Origin: Acidobacteriaceae bacterium
GTDB taxonomy: Bacteria > Acidobacteriota > Terriglobia > Terriglobales > Acidobacteriaceae
NCBI GenBank assembly: GCA_025360645.1
Contig: JANYBT010000147.1
Span: forward strand, 1-33,209
Direction: 5' to 3'
DNA length: 33,209 bases
The position numbers and the translations under genes are program-made. The notes under the pieces are model-generated. The model saw only the letters and a list, made by a program, of their open reading frames with translations. It searched no databases and was not told where the DNA came from. Shown here piece by piece: positions 1 to 7,368 of this stretch (positions within the stretch are counted from its first letter, which is position 1; every line of letters begins with the position of its first letter).

Positions 1-1
1 G

Positions 2-157
2 ACGCTATGGACCTTCGAGATTGACGCCGACGCATCCGGCAAGACCAACCAAAAAGCGGCCGAGAGCCTCAACAAGTCGATGGAGATTGTGGACGAGGAA
101 CTGAGCCAGACCCGCGCCCTGGAGAACACTACTCTGAGTCTACTGCCGATCAGTTGA
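2..157 (+). CDS. 3' fragment of the reading frame upstream of the secretin-like ORF
   Basis: An open frame runs in from the window edge and ends at a TGA at 155-157. It encodes about 51 residues of a hydrophilic, probably helical segment (…AAESLNKSMEIVDEELSQTR…). It overlaps the next frame by four bases (TTGA), so it could be a separate upstream gene with translational coupling. It could equally be the N-terminal part of the same protein, separated by a one-base frameshift, because helical-looking sequence continues in the other frame just after residue -SLLPIS. No domain can be named. The 5' end lies outside the window. Confidence 0.4.
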   Translation, partial: TLWTFEIDADASGKTNQKAAESLNKSMEIVDEELSQTRALENTTLSLLPIS

Positions 158-1008
158 AGAAGCGTCTGTTTGACCTGCGGATCGCGCTCTATCAGTCGCC
201 CAGTTTAAGTTCCGCGTCGCCCCGGGTCGCTGCCGCCGACCAGATGCTCAAGGAAATCATCCTGGCGCTCGAAGACGATCTTGATCGCGCTTTTATCCAA
301 CCCATGATTCACGATTTACGGATCCGGCTGACCGCGGAAAAAGTTCGCGTCGGCATTTTGCAACGCGAATCTATGCTGGCGACCAATCGCGGCAAAGCCC
401 GCGTGGATCCCAATGCGTCTGCCCAACTCTCGGTGGGAGAGACCCAGGATATTCTTGCCGGGGTGCAGCAACTTGCGGGGATGGTGGCGGCCGGGGCGTC
501 CGGCGGAGCCACGGCCGTGTTGAGTGGTCTGCAGAAGCTGCCGCGGGAAGCGCCCCCGGAGATCTATGCTCTGACCACCGGGAACAAGTTCGAAGTCACT
601 CCGATTTTCGATCCCTCAGGCCAAGCCTTGCGCTTCAAGTTTGATTTCGTCAGCACCGCGCAACTACGCGAACCGAACGGGTCCACGAATCCGCAATTTC
701 CCCGCATCGAACGTCACAGCGTGAACACCGAGGTCCAGCTCAGCAATCTGGAGACACGGGAAATCTCGAGGTTCGAATCGAACTCTCGGCTGGGACTCGC
801 AACCACCTATTCGGGCGGCCTTCCGATATTGAAAGACATTCCCTACGTGCGGCCATGGGTACCTTTGGTGGGATGGTTCGTGCGCAAAGCCGGCAGCAAC
901 GCCTCGGCCCAGCAAAGCGTGATTTTCGGCCAGACTACTATCTATCCCACGATTGGGAACATCATTGACCTTCTGGCCGGAGACGCGGGCACGGCTGCCA
1001 CCGAATAA
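154..1008 (+). CDS. Secretin-like (type II/III secretion) C-terminal domain protein, probably 5'-incomplete
   Basis: The frame is 284 residues from a TTG at 154, which is a poor start with no Shine-Dalgarno motif. Residues about 145-275 look like a secretin C-terminal gate domain. There is a 'FEVTPIFDPSGQ' strand, a 'NTEVQLSNLETREISRF' strand in the place of the usual T-V-V-x-D-G-x-T segment, and 'GGLPILKDIPYV' followed by 'PLVGWFVR', matching the P-x-L-x-D-I-P…G-x-L-F signature of outer-membrane secretins. A strand ending in 'IYPT' closes the domain. Residues about 1-75 are helical and 100-130 are Gly/Ala-rich. It is too short for a full secretin, so it is either part of a frameshifted gene with the frame at 2-157 or a divergent relative. 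It converges on the SDR gene with 2 bp between stops. Confidence 0.6.
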   Translation: MKKRLFDLRIALYQSPSLSSASPRVAAADQMLKEIILALEDDLDRAFIQPMIHDLRIRLTAEKVRVGILQRESMLATNRGKARVDPNASAQLSVGETQDILAGVQQLAGMVAAGASGGATAVLSGLQKLPREAPPEIYALTTGNKFEVTPIFDPSGQALRFKFDFVSTAQLREPNGSTNPQFPRIERHSVNTEVQLSNLETREISRFESNSRLGLATTYSGGLPILKDIPYVRPWVPLVGWFVRKAGSNASAQQSVIFGQTTIYPTIGNIIDLLAGDAGTAATE

Positions 1009-1010
1009 CC

Positions 1011-2024
1011 TCAAAACCAATCGGGAAAAATCAGCTCGACCAGACCTGGGACCCAGTAGGAATAAAACTGGTCATCGCAGATTTTGTACTTCCCGTACTT
1101 TTTTCGAGCATAGTCGCCCCAGTGCGGCTGAGTGCCGTCAAGGTCGGTAAAGCCGTACTCGCGGGCCAGGGCCCAGGAACTGAAGACGCGACCGCTCTTG
1201 GTTTTCACTTTGGGATCGGCGGCGAGGGCGACCACGGCGCGGCCCACGAATCGGGGCGACTCTGATATCAGGAAATCGTCCGGCGCGTCGTTCTGGTCGG
1301 GGCTGTTCTTTTTGTTCCGGCGCTTTTTGACTGCGTCCTTCCAATTGGCCTCGGTGACTCCGAAATGGTCGAGGACCGCTTCGGAACGCAAGAAGCCGGG
1401 AGTCAGGGCCAGCGAAACAATGTTTCGCTTGCGCAGTTCGCGGGACATGGCGAAGGCGAGCCGGATGACGGAAATCTTCACCAGATCGTAGAAGAGATTG
1501 CCGCGGTAGTAAAAAGCATCGCCATCGGTGATTTCGAAAATAATTCCCCGGCGCCGGCCCAGCATCAGCGGAACCGCGTAGTGAGCCGTGATGATGTGGG
1601 AATGAATGGCCTGCTTGAGCATGCGCAGGCCGTTTTTGAGATTGACCGTCCAAAAAGTTTTGCCGAATTCGGTGAGCGCATCACCGCCCCACACGTCGTT
1701 GACCAGGATGTCCAGCCCTTGGTCGCGCCGTTTGATCGTAGCGATGAGCTTTTCCACTTCGGCGGGCTTGGTGTGATCCACTCGTGTGGCAATGCCGAGG
1801 CCTCCGGCGGCGGTGACTAGTTCCGCGGTCTCTTCAATCGTCTCTGGCCGGCCGGGGGTAGGCCGTCGCCCGCGCGGGTATTTTCGCGAACTGCGCCCGG
1901 TGCAGTACACAGTAGCGCCTGCCTCACCGAGCGCGATGGCAATTCCTCGACCTGCTCCGCGGGTGGCGCCGGCAACCAGCGCGATTTTGCCCCGCAACAC
2001 TTTTTTGGGAATCCGCTTCGGCAC
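1011..2024 (-). CDS. Short-chain dehydrogenase/reductase (SDR) family oxidoreductase
   Basis: This is a cytosolic NAD(P)-dependent oxidoreductase of unknown substrate, 337 residues from a GTG at 2024. That start is chosen because AGGAAGG lies 5 bases upstream; an in-frame ATG further upstream would add 24 residues that do not look like SDR. A Rossmann nucleotide-binding loop 'GATRGAGRG' is at about 19-27. 'DILVND' at 105-110 stands in for the usual N-N-A-G. The catalytic pair is Y179-x3-K183. The usual catalytic serine position reads 'EITDGD' (Thr). The tail after residue 230 carries a Lys-rich insert and an aromatic C-terminus, longer than classical 250-residue SDRs and similar in layout to the DHRS1-like group. 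It is divergent from the PepSY gene across a 283-bp gap. Confidence 0.85.
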   Translation of the reverse strand: MPKRIPKKVLRGKIALVAGATRGAGRGIAIALGEAGATVYCTGRSSRKYPRGRRPTPGRPETIEETAELVTAAGGLGIATRVDHTKPAEVEKLIATIKRRDQGLDILVNDVWGGDALTEFGKTFWTVNLKNGLRMLKQAIHSHIITAHYAVPLMLGRRRGIIFEITDGDAFYYRGNLFYDLVKISVIRLAFAMSRELRKRNIVSLALTPGFLRSEAVLDHFGVTEANWKDAVKKRRNKKNSPDQNDAPDDFLISESPRFVGRAVVALAADPKVKTKSGRVFSSWALAREYGFTDLDGTQPHWGDYARKKYGKYKICDDQFYSYWVPGLVELIFPDWF

Positions 2025-2307
2025 TTGAGCCTTCCTAGTTACCGGCGCACATAATATCAGATGGAGGCTAGGCGGCAGGGTGCGCGGGTATTTCAAAATG
2101 GCCGACTCCTGCCGAAACCTGTCAAGTTTTGCGGACGTACCCTAGGGTCGTGTGCAGAAAACTTTTCGAGGATGGGCCGCCTTGCCTTCTAATCCGCTGC
2201 AAACATGAGAGTTGTGATTTGGCACCCGGGTTGCCTCTGTTAGTGCAGGTGAGGATGAGCCGGACACAGGTTGCGTCTGGACAAAGAAACTCCCCAGGAG
2301 AGACATC

Positions 2308-3201
2308 ATGAAGCGTATCGCGAGTTTGATTTTCGTAATCGTGCTGGCGGCGACGTCCCAGGCGTTCGCAGCTGGCTTAATTAGCAAGACCACAGCGGAA
2401 CAAGACGCCCTGAATGCGGTCGGAGGCGGAACCGTCACCCTGGCGGCGCCGGACAACTACAAACACAAGACCACCTGGTCGGTGGACATCACCGGCAGCG
2501 CGCACGATTATGAGGTGCAGGTGGATGCGCACTCGGGCGCGATTCTGCTGATCCTCACCCAACCTCTGGCGCCGATTGGGAGCGCAACTATCTCCAAAAC
2601 GCAGGCTGAAACCGACGCTCTGAATGCAGTGGGCGGAGGCACGGTGTTGCAAGCGGTGCGTGATACCTATGCCGGCAAGCAAACCTGGTCGGTGGACGTG
2701 GCCGGCACCGCCCATGAATACGAAGTGCAGGTGGACGCACACTCTGGCGCCATCCTGAAGATCATCACTCAGCCGCTAGCCCCAACTGCGAGCGGATTGA
2801 TTTCCAAGTCGCAGGCGGAGACCGATGCACAGAAAGCGGTCGGCGGAGGCACGATTCTGCAAGCGGTTCTGGAAACCGACAAGGGCAAGAAGATCTGGTC
2901 GGTGGATGTGGCCGGATCCGCGGCAGAATACGAAGTCCATGTGGACGCTCATACCGGCGCCATTCTGCTGATCATCACGCAGCCCTTGAACAAGACCGCT
3001 TGCAAATTCATCAGCAAGGCGACGGCGAATAGCGATGCTTTAGCGGCAGTGGGCGGCGGCACGGTGCTGCGCTCGGTGCTGGAATCGCAGGACAATCCTC
3101 CGGTGTGGTCGGTGGATGTGCTGCTGAAGAGCGGGAGCGAAGATGAAGTGAAAGTGAATGCCTGCACCGGGTCGATCGTTGCGATCATCCCAGGAGGCTA
3201 G
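2308..3201 (+). CDS. Secreted protein with four tandem PepSY-like repeats
   Basis: The protein has 297 residues. The ATG at 2308 is preceded by AGGAGAG. A signal peptide (residues 1-22, 'MKRIASLIFVIVLAATSQA' then FAAG) directs export. The mature part is four repeats of exactly 70 codons starting at 2377, 2587, 2797 and 3007, the last slightly short. Each repeat begins 'ISK-x-x-A', continues 'A-V-G-G-G-T', then 'WSVD', 'YEV-x-VDAH-S/T-GAI' and 'ITQPL'. This is the PepSY pattern, a helix followed by strands ending in D-x-x-T/S-G-x-I/V. PepSY domains are known as peptidase-inhibitor or propeptide modules, but no peptidase domain is attached and none is adjacent. The fourth repeat is the most diverged and has Cys in place of the His of 'DAHTG'. 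The gene is monocistronic, with its own terminator. Confidence 0.85.
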   Translation: MKRIASLIFVIVLAATSQAFAAGLISKTTAEQDALNAVGGGTVTLAAPDNYKHKTTWSVDITGSAHDYEVQVDAHSGAILLILTQPLAPIGSATISKTQAETDALNAVGGGTVLQAVRDTYAGKQTWSVDVAGTAHEYEVQVDAHSGAILKIITQPLAPTASGLISKSQAETDAQKAVGGGTILQAVLETDKGKKIWSVDVAGSAAEYEVHVDAHTGAILLIITQPLNKTACKFISKATANSDALAAVGGGTVLRSVLESQDNPPVWSVDVLLKSGSEDEVKVNACTGSIVAIIPGG

Positions 3202-3236
3202 AGGCCTGGAGGCTTGAGTCGTTCCTCCAGCAAGGA

Positions 3237-3275
3237 CCCGGAGTCGGCGAACCCGACTCCGGGATTTTTGTTTTG
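3237..3275 (+). terminator. Rho-independent terminator of the PepSY-repeat gene
   Basis: A perfect 11-bp stem (CCCGGAGTCGG, 3237-3247, pairing with 3253-3263) closes a 5-base loop (CGAAC). It is followed by ATTTTTGTTTT. It lies 36 bp after the stop of the PepSY gene. Confidence 0.93.
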
Positions 3276-3393
3276 CGGTCTTAGCGGCTGAGATTATTTT
3301 CGTCCAGATACGGGAGGGCTGGAGTAGTGCCACCGAAATCGGCGGAGAGGAGAGTTCAAGCAAAGTCAGCGGACAGGAGTGTCCGCCCGACAC

Positions 3394-4137
3394 TTAGCGC
3401 TTGCGCTCGTCCCCAGCGATGACGCCATCTTTAATAAAAATGACGCGATGGGCATACTCGGCGATGTCGTGCTCGTGGGTGACCAGCACGATGGTGTTGC
3501 CCTCAGCCTGCAGGCGATCCATCAGGGCCATGATCTCGTTGCCGGTCTGGGAGTCGAGGTTGCCGGTGGGTTCGTCAGCCAGGATGATGGAGGGCTTATT
3601 GACCAGGGCGCGGGCGATGGCGACGCGCTGGCGCTGTCCACCGGACAATTCGTTGGGCTTGTGCATCATGCGGCTTTCCATGCCCACGGCGATCAGCGCC
3701 TCTTTGGCGCGGGCGGTGCGATCGTGGGTGGGCATGCCGGCGTAGATGAGCGGCAATTCAACGTTATGAAGGGCGGTGGCGCGGGCCAGCAGGTTGAAGG
3801 TCTGAAACACGAAGCCGATCTCGCGGTTGCGGATGCGGGCCAACTCGTCGTCGTTCAGTTCGCTCACCAACTGATTGTTCAGCCAATACTGACCCTGGGA
3901 GGGCGAGTCGAGGCAGCCGATCAGATTCATCAGAGTGGACTTGCCGGAGCCCGACGGTCCCATGATGGCGACGTATTCGTTGCGCTCGATGCGGAGATTG
4001 ACGCCGCGGAGGGCATGGACCTGCTGTTCGGAGCCCATGTCGTAGGTCTTCCACAGGTCCACGGTGCTGATCATGCAGGATTCGGGAGGGACGACTGAGG
4101 TGGGCCGGTTGATGCTGACGACTTCCGCGGTTGCCAT
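3394..4137 (-). CDS. ABC transporter ATP-binding protein, MacB/LolD type
   Basis: This is the cytoplasmic ATPase subunit of a mechanotransmission-type ABC system, 247 residues. The ATG at 4137 is preceded by AAGGAG at 6 bases; the 29 codons of open frame upstream are not counted. Walker A is 'GPSGSGKST' (60-68). The Q-loop is 'FVFQTFNLL', the signature 'LSGGQRQR', and Walker B plus D-loop '[11 protein letters not shown]', followed by the switch His in 'VTHEHD'. The first ~20 residues before the ABC fold are an unusual extension. It lies 83 bp downstream of the MacA-type adaptor on the same strand, which indicates an operon. Classical MacB fuses ATPase and permease; here the protein ends after the ATPase, and no permease gene follows. 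Confidence 0.93.
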   Translation of the reverse strand: MATAEVVSINRPTSVVPPESCMISTVDLWKTYDMGSEQQVHALRGVNLRIERNEYVAIMGPSGSGKSTLMNLIGCLDSPSQGQYWLNNQLVSELNDDELARIRNREIGFVFQTFNLLARATALHNVELPLIYAGMPTHDRTARAKEALIAVGMESRMMHKPNELSGGQRQRVAIARALVNKPSIILADEPTGNLDSQTGNEIMALMDRLQAEGNTIVLVTHEHDIAEYAHRVIFIKDGVIAGDERKR

Positions 4138-4220
4138 GTCTTGCTCCTTGTCGTTCTCGAGCACGGGTGCTCCGATCTTTCGCGGTTCTGGATTTAGACG
4201 ATCGTGGGCCGCGTCGGTTA

Positions 4221-5603
4221 TCAACTTTCGTCAGACTTCTTGGGGGTCGAGTTATCTACTTTGACGCTGGTTTCCGGTTTCAGGGTTCGCAAAACCTTGT
4301 AGCTGCCGGTGATGATTTCATCACCATCCTGCAGGCCCTTGGTGATTTCGATGTCGGTGGTACCGCTGATCCCGGTCTCGACCGTCACAAATTCAGCTTT
4401 CTTGGCGCGGATCACAAAGACCCCCTGGATATCCTGGGCCTTTTTGTCTTTTGGAGTGGCGTCAGGCGAGGCGGCCTGTACCGAACCTTTCTCAGCGCGG
4501 GCTGCGTCCAGGTCGGCTTTGTTGCGGACGGTCAAGGCCTGGATGGGGATGGAAAGCACGTTGCTCCGAACCGCAGTGGTGATCTTGGCGGTGGAAGACA
4601 ATCCGGGCCGCAAGTCGGCTGGCGGATCCTGCAGTGTGACCACAACCTTGAAGTCTTTGGCTTCCTGGCTGGTGGTGTTTTCCTGGGAGGTGGCCACGCC
4701 GGTGGAGCGCACGATGGCATTGTTGCCGATTTCGGTGACGATGCCGTGGAAAACTTTTTTCGGGATGGCGTCGATGGTGACTTCAGCGGATTGGCCCAGG
4801 GCGACGCTGACAATGTCCGTCTCATCCACCTTCACTTCCGAGGTGATGGTGGACATGTCGGCGAGGGTCATGAGAGTGCTGCCGGGAGCGTTCTGAATGC
4901 CGATGACTACGGTTTCTCCCTCGCGAACCGGCAAGTTGGTAATGACGCCATCAAAGGGGGCTTGGTAGGTGGTCTTCTGCAGCACGTCGTTAGCGTGTGT
5001 GAGCGAAGCATGGGTCTGGGTAACGCGGCGCTGAGAGGACTCCAATTGGGCCTTGGACTGGTTGATGCGGGCCTGGGCCTGGAGCAGCCCAGCAGAGGCG
5101 GATTCCCATACCGCCTTCTTGACGTCGTAGTCGGATTTGGAGATGAGTTGATCTTTGAACAGCCCCTGGGCGCGGTCGTAATCGAGCTTCGCATGCTCGG
5201 CGTCAGACTTGGCGCGATTGAGGTCGGCGACATTGGTCTTCACTCCGGCATCAGCGGCGACGGCATCGGTTTCCATGGCGGCCAGGGAGGCTTTCATGCC
5301 CGCCACATCGGCGGCGGACTGCACGTTTTCGAGCTGCGCCAGGAGTTGGCCGCGCTTTACGTGCTCGCCCTCTTTGACATAGAGGTGGGTAATTTTGCCA
5401 AAGGCATTGGCGCCGACATTGACATAGACCTTCGGCTTGATTTCGCCGGAGGCGCTGACCACCGAGGTGAGGCTTTGTTTCTGCACTTTCCCGGTTTGCA
5501 CGGTGACCAGATTTTTGTGGCTCTGGTAGACGGTGAAGCCAAGGATGCCGCCTACGACGACAAGCGCGGCGAAGCCGATCGCGATTTTTTTCCAGGTCTT
5601 CAT
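4221..5603 (-). CDS. HlyD/MacA-type efflux periplasmic adaptor protein
   Basis: This is the membrane-fusion subunit that links an inner-membrane pump to a TolC-type channel. It has 460 residues with ATG at 5603, and GGAAG sits only 2 bases before it. One N-terminal membrane helix (about 7-27) anchors it. The first lipoyl half-motif is around '[23 protein letters not shown]'. A long α-helical hairpin, rich in Ala, Lys and Gln, spans about 100-210 and is followed by the second lipoyl half ('[18 protein letters not shown]'). β-barrel and membrane-proximal domains follow. A low-complexity Lys/Asp insertion ('[13 protein letters not shown]') lies near residue 380. It precedes the ABC ATPase gene in an apparent operon; the TolC-type gene is 1.8 kb away on the same strand. 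The substrate is unknown. Confidence 0.92.
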   Translation of the reverse strand: MKTWKKIAIGFAALVVVGGILGFTVYQSHKNLVTVQTGKVQKQSLTSVVSASGEIKPKVYVNVGANAFGKITHLYVKEGEHVKRGQLLAQLENVQSAADVAGMKASLAAMETDAVAADAGVKTNVADLNRAKSDAEHAKLDYDRAQGLFKDQLISKSDYDVKKAVWESASAGLLQAQARINQSKAQLESSQRRVTQTHASLTHANDVLQKTTYQAPFDGVITNLPVREGETVVIGIQNAPGSTLMTLADMSTITSEVKVDETDIVSVALGQSAEVTIDAIPKKVFHGIVTEIGNNAIVRSTGVATSQENTTSQEAKDFKVVVTLQDPPADLRPGLSSTAKITTAVRSNVLSIPIQALTVRNKADLDAARAEKGSVQAASPDATPKDKKAQDIQGVFVIRAKKAEFVTVETGISGTTDIEITKGLQDGDEIITGSYKVLRTLKPETSVKVDNSTPKKSDES

Positions 5604-6225
5604 TGCTTCCAGAAGTTCGAAGGCCGTTTTATGTCAACTGCTGCGGCGGCTTCGTGCTTGTGCGTTAGTCCCATTGGTGGCGACGACCCGAACCGGCGCG
5701 AGGCTGCGGTTTGACCCTCTCCCAAGTAGATACGCTAGTGGTATGGGGAAAGTTCCCGCCCCCGAAAACGCCAGGAAGAGGGTGCGATATGGGGTTCGAC
5801 AAACGCTTCAAACTCTACCAGTATATCGCCTTTCTGCCGGCTCGCCGCGAGAAGGAAAGGTTACAGTTTTGTAAAGATTTGTAGTGGGCGCGGGAGGGTT
5901 GATTTTTTCCCGTGGTGCCGGGTTCCTCCATGGACGGGAATGGCCGACAGGTATTCGTTTGCCCAGAAAGCGGCGGCGGGGCGGAAAACTCGAAAGTGTC
6001 TTCACGGCGCGCTCCTGAGAGGGTGTCAGCAAGACAGCCGTCAGCGATTCGAGTAAACTCAATGCTGGCGAGTATTAGTTAAGACCTGTCCGCATGTAGC
6101 GAGCGGGATCGGCTGGATGAGGAGGCGGTTGCCGCCGCCCTCGGGTCGGCCTTCGAAGTTACTCCCCAAATTTTACGGCGTACCCAGGCCGTGCGCCTGA
6201 GGAAACTTGCGCCAGGAGCGAAACA
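5604..6225. other. 622-bp stretch without a recognisable gene
   Basis: This stretch lies upstream of both the adaptor gene (minus strand) and the zinc-ribbon gene (plus strand), so it should hold both promoters. The only frame of any length is a TTG-started 84-codon minus frame at 5808-6062; it lacks a Shine-Dalgarno motif and a recognisable fold and is not annotated. A 'GTAGATACG' word at 5726-5734 also occurs upstream of the TolC-type gene. No tRNA-like cloverleaf or clear terminator was seen. Confidence 0.6.
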
Positions 6226-6405
6226 ATGGCAAAGATTGCAAAGACAGCCGACCGGAAAAAGGTCATGGATACAACCAAGAGCACCGACTGCCCGAAGTGC
6301 GGCAAAGGCACACGCATCGTGAAGCGGGTGAAAGACCGGGAGCGCGGAGTGCCGGGTGGAGTTTATATTTCCTGTTCGGCCTGCGAGTTTTTCGAGAAAC
6401 TGTAG
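6226..6405 (+). CDS. Small zinc-ribbon protein, 59 aa
   Basis: The frame is short: ATG at 6226 with AGGAGC 6 bases upstream, stop TAG at 6403-6405. The first ~18 residues are Lys-rich and basic. A four-cysteine zinc ribbon follows: C22-P-K-C25 and C50-S-A-C53, separated by 24 residues containing several Lys/Arg. The end is 'EFFEKL'. This resembles the isolated C4 zinc ribbons found at the ends of topoisomerases and in small nucleic-acid-binding proteins; the function here is unknown. A competing frame over the same DNA (6207-6422) is longer, but lacks the Cys pairs and a Shine-Dalgarno motif. It converges on the glycosyltransferase gene, with 13 bp between stops. Confidence 0.78.
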   Translation: MAKIAKTADRKKVMDTTKSTDCPKCGKGTRIVKRVKDRERGVPGGVYISCSACEFFEKL

Positions 6406-6418
6406 GGTCCGCCGGGCG

Positions 6419-7258
6419 CTAGGAATTTGTCTGGTTCCCCTGCTTGCCACTCTGTTCCCACGCCTTGGCATATTTCCACGACACGTAGGTGGAATGGTAG
6501 AGGTGCAGCAGCAAGCCCTCGCGGCCGTCGAGAAATCCCAAACGGAAAACATAGTTGTAGAAGAACGTAGCGAGCGGTCTCAGCACGATATTCGCAATGC
6601 TGAAGCCATTCTGCCCGTTCGCTGCCGCCCTGCCAGCGCCGAGCGAGGAGTAGCGGTTCATGTGCGCGAGGTAGTCCGACAAAGTCGGGTAGGAGTGGTG
6701 GACGAGCGCGCCCTGGTTGAGGGACCGGGTTTCGCCGGTGACGGCAAAGGTCTCATGCACGGCCCGCTCCGGGACATGGCCCATGCCGCGACGAAAAAGC
6801 CGGAGTTTGGGATCAGGCCAGAAGCCTCCGCGCTTGATCCAACGTCCCAGGAAATAATTCTTGCGGCGTAGATAGAAGCCCTGGGTAGTGGAGGCAACAA
6901 CAAGAATCTGGTGCCGGGGAACGCCGTCGGGGACCGATTCCTTGGATTCCCCAAGGAGCAGATGTCCGATAGACTCCGCCAACTGCGAATCTACTTCCTC
7001 ATCGGCATCCAGGCTTAGAATCCAATCGCCGGTGGCCTTGGCGAGGGCTGAGTTTTTCTGTGCGGCGTATCCCTTCCAGTCTTCAGCAAACACCCTGGCG
7101 CCGTGAGCTTCTGCGATGGCGATGGTGCGATCGGTGGAACCGGAATCCACGACGATGATTTCGCCTTTGCCTTCTGCGACCAGCGCACGAACGCTTGCCA
7201 GAGTGCGGCCAAGATTGGTTTCTTCGTTGAACGTGATCAGGACGACGGAGAGGGTCAC
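6419..7258 (-). CDS. Glycosyltransferase family 2, WaaE/KdtX-like
   Basis: This is a 279-residue GT-A fold sugar transferase, probably acting at the cytoplasmic face of the inner membrane on a lipopolysaccharide-core or other envelope glycan. The start is GTG at 7258, without a convincing Shine-Dalgarno motif. The N-terminal strand is 'SVVLITFNEE', with 'VVDSGSTDRT' at 37-45 and the metal-binding D84-A-D86 in 'LSLDADEEVD'. 'WPDPKLRLFRR' and the 'VHE…' segment are typical of the WaaE/KdtX subgroup (β-1,4-glucosyltransferase on the inner core). The C-terminal ~70 residues carry hydrophobic stretches ('IVLRPLATFFYNYVFRLGF') that could associate with the membrane. The acceptor is not known. Confidence 0.88.
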   Translation of the reverse strand: MTLSVVLITFNEETNLGRTLASVRALVAEGKGEIIVVDSGSTDRTIAIAEAHGARVFAEDWKGYAAQKNSALAKATGDWILSLDADEEVDSQLAESIGHLLLGESKESVPDGVPRHQILVVASTTQGFYLRRKNYFLGRWIKRGGFWPDPKLRLFRRGMGHVPERAVHETFAVTGETRSLNQGALVHHSYPTLSDYLAHMNRYSSLGAGRAAANGQNGFSIANIVLRPLATFFYNYVFRLGFLDGREGLLLHLYHSTYVSWKYAKAWEQSGKQGNQTNS

Positions 7259-7314
7259 GGGAGAGAGGATAAACCCTTTGGGGGCGATCGCTGGCAGTGA
7301 GTTGAGAAATTACG

Positions 7315-7343
7315 AAAAAAGGGACGGGAAGTTGGCCCGTCCC
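7315..7343 (-). terminator. Rho-independent terminator downstream of the TolC-type gene
   Basis: Read on the minus strand, an 8-bp perfect stem GGGACGGG/CCCGTCCC with a 7-base loop is followed by six T. It starts about 25 bp beyond the stop of the outer-membrane efflux gene at 7369 and sits just before the glycosyltransferase start, separating the two transcripts. Confidence 0.92.
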
Positions 7344-7368
7344 TCAGTATTTTTCGGGTTGCTTCGAG

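Noticed and set aside
4131-5714. Long plus-strand open frame opposite the adaptor gene
   Set aside because: It is antisense to a strong HlyD/MacA gene, has no start signal or known domain, and its Gly/Asp/Val-rich composition is what the complement of GC-rich codons produces.
5808-6062. 84-codon minus-strand frame in the 622-bp gap
   Set aside because: TTG start, no Shine-Dalgarno motif, no recognisable fold, and unstructured Pro/Arg-rich composition.
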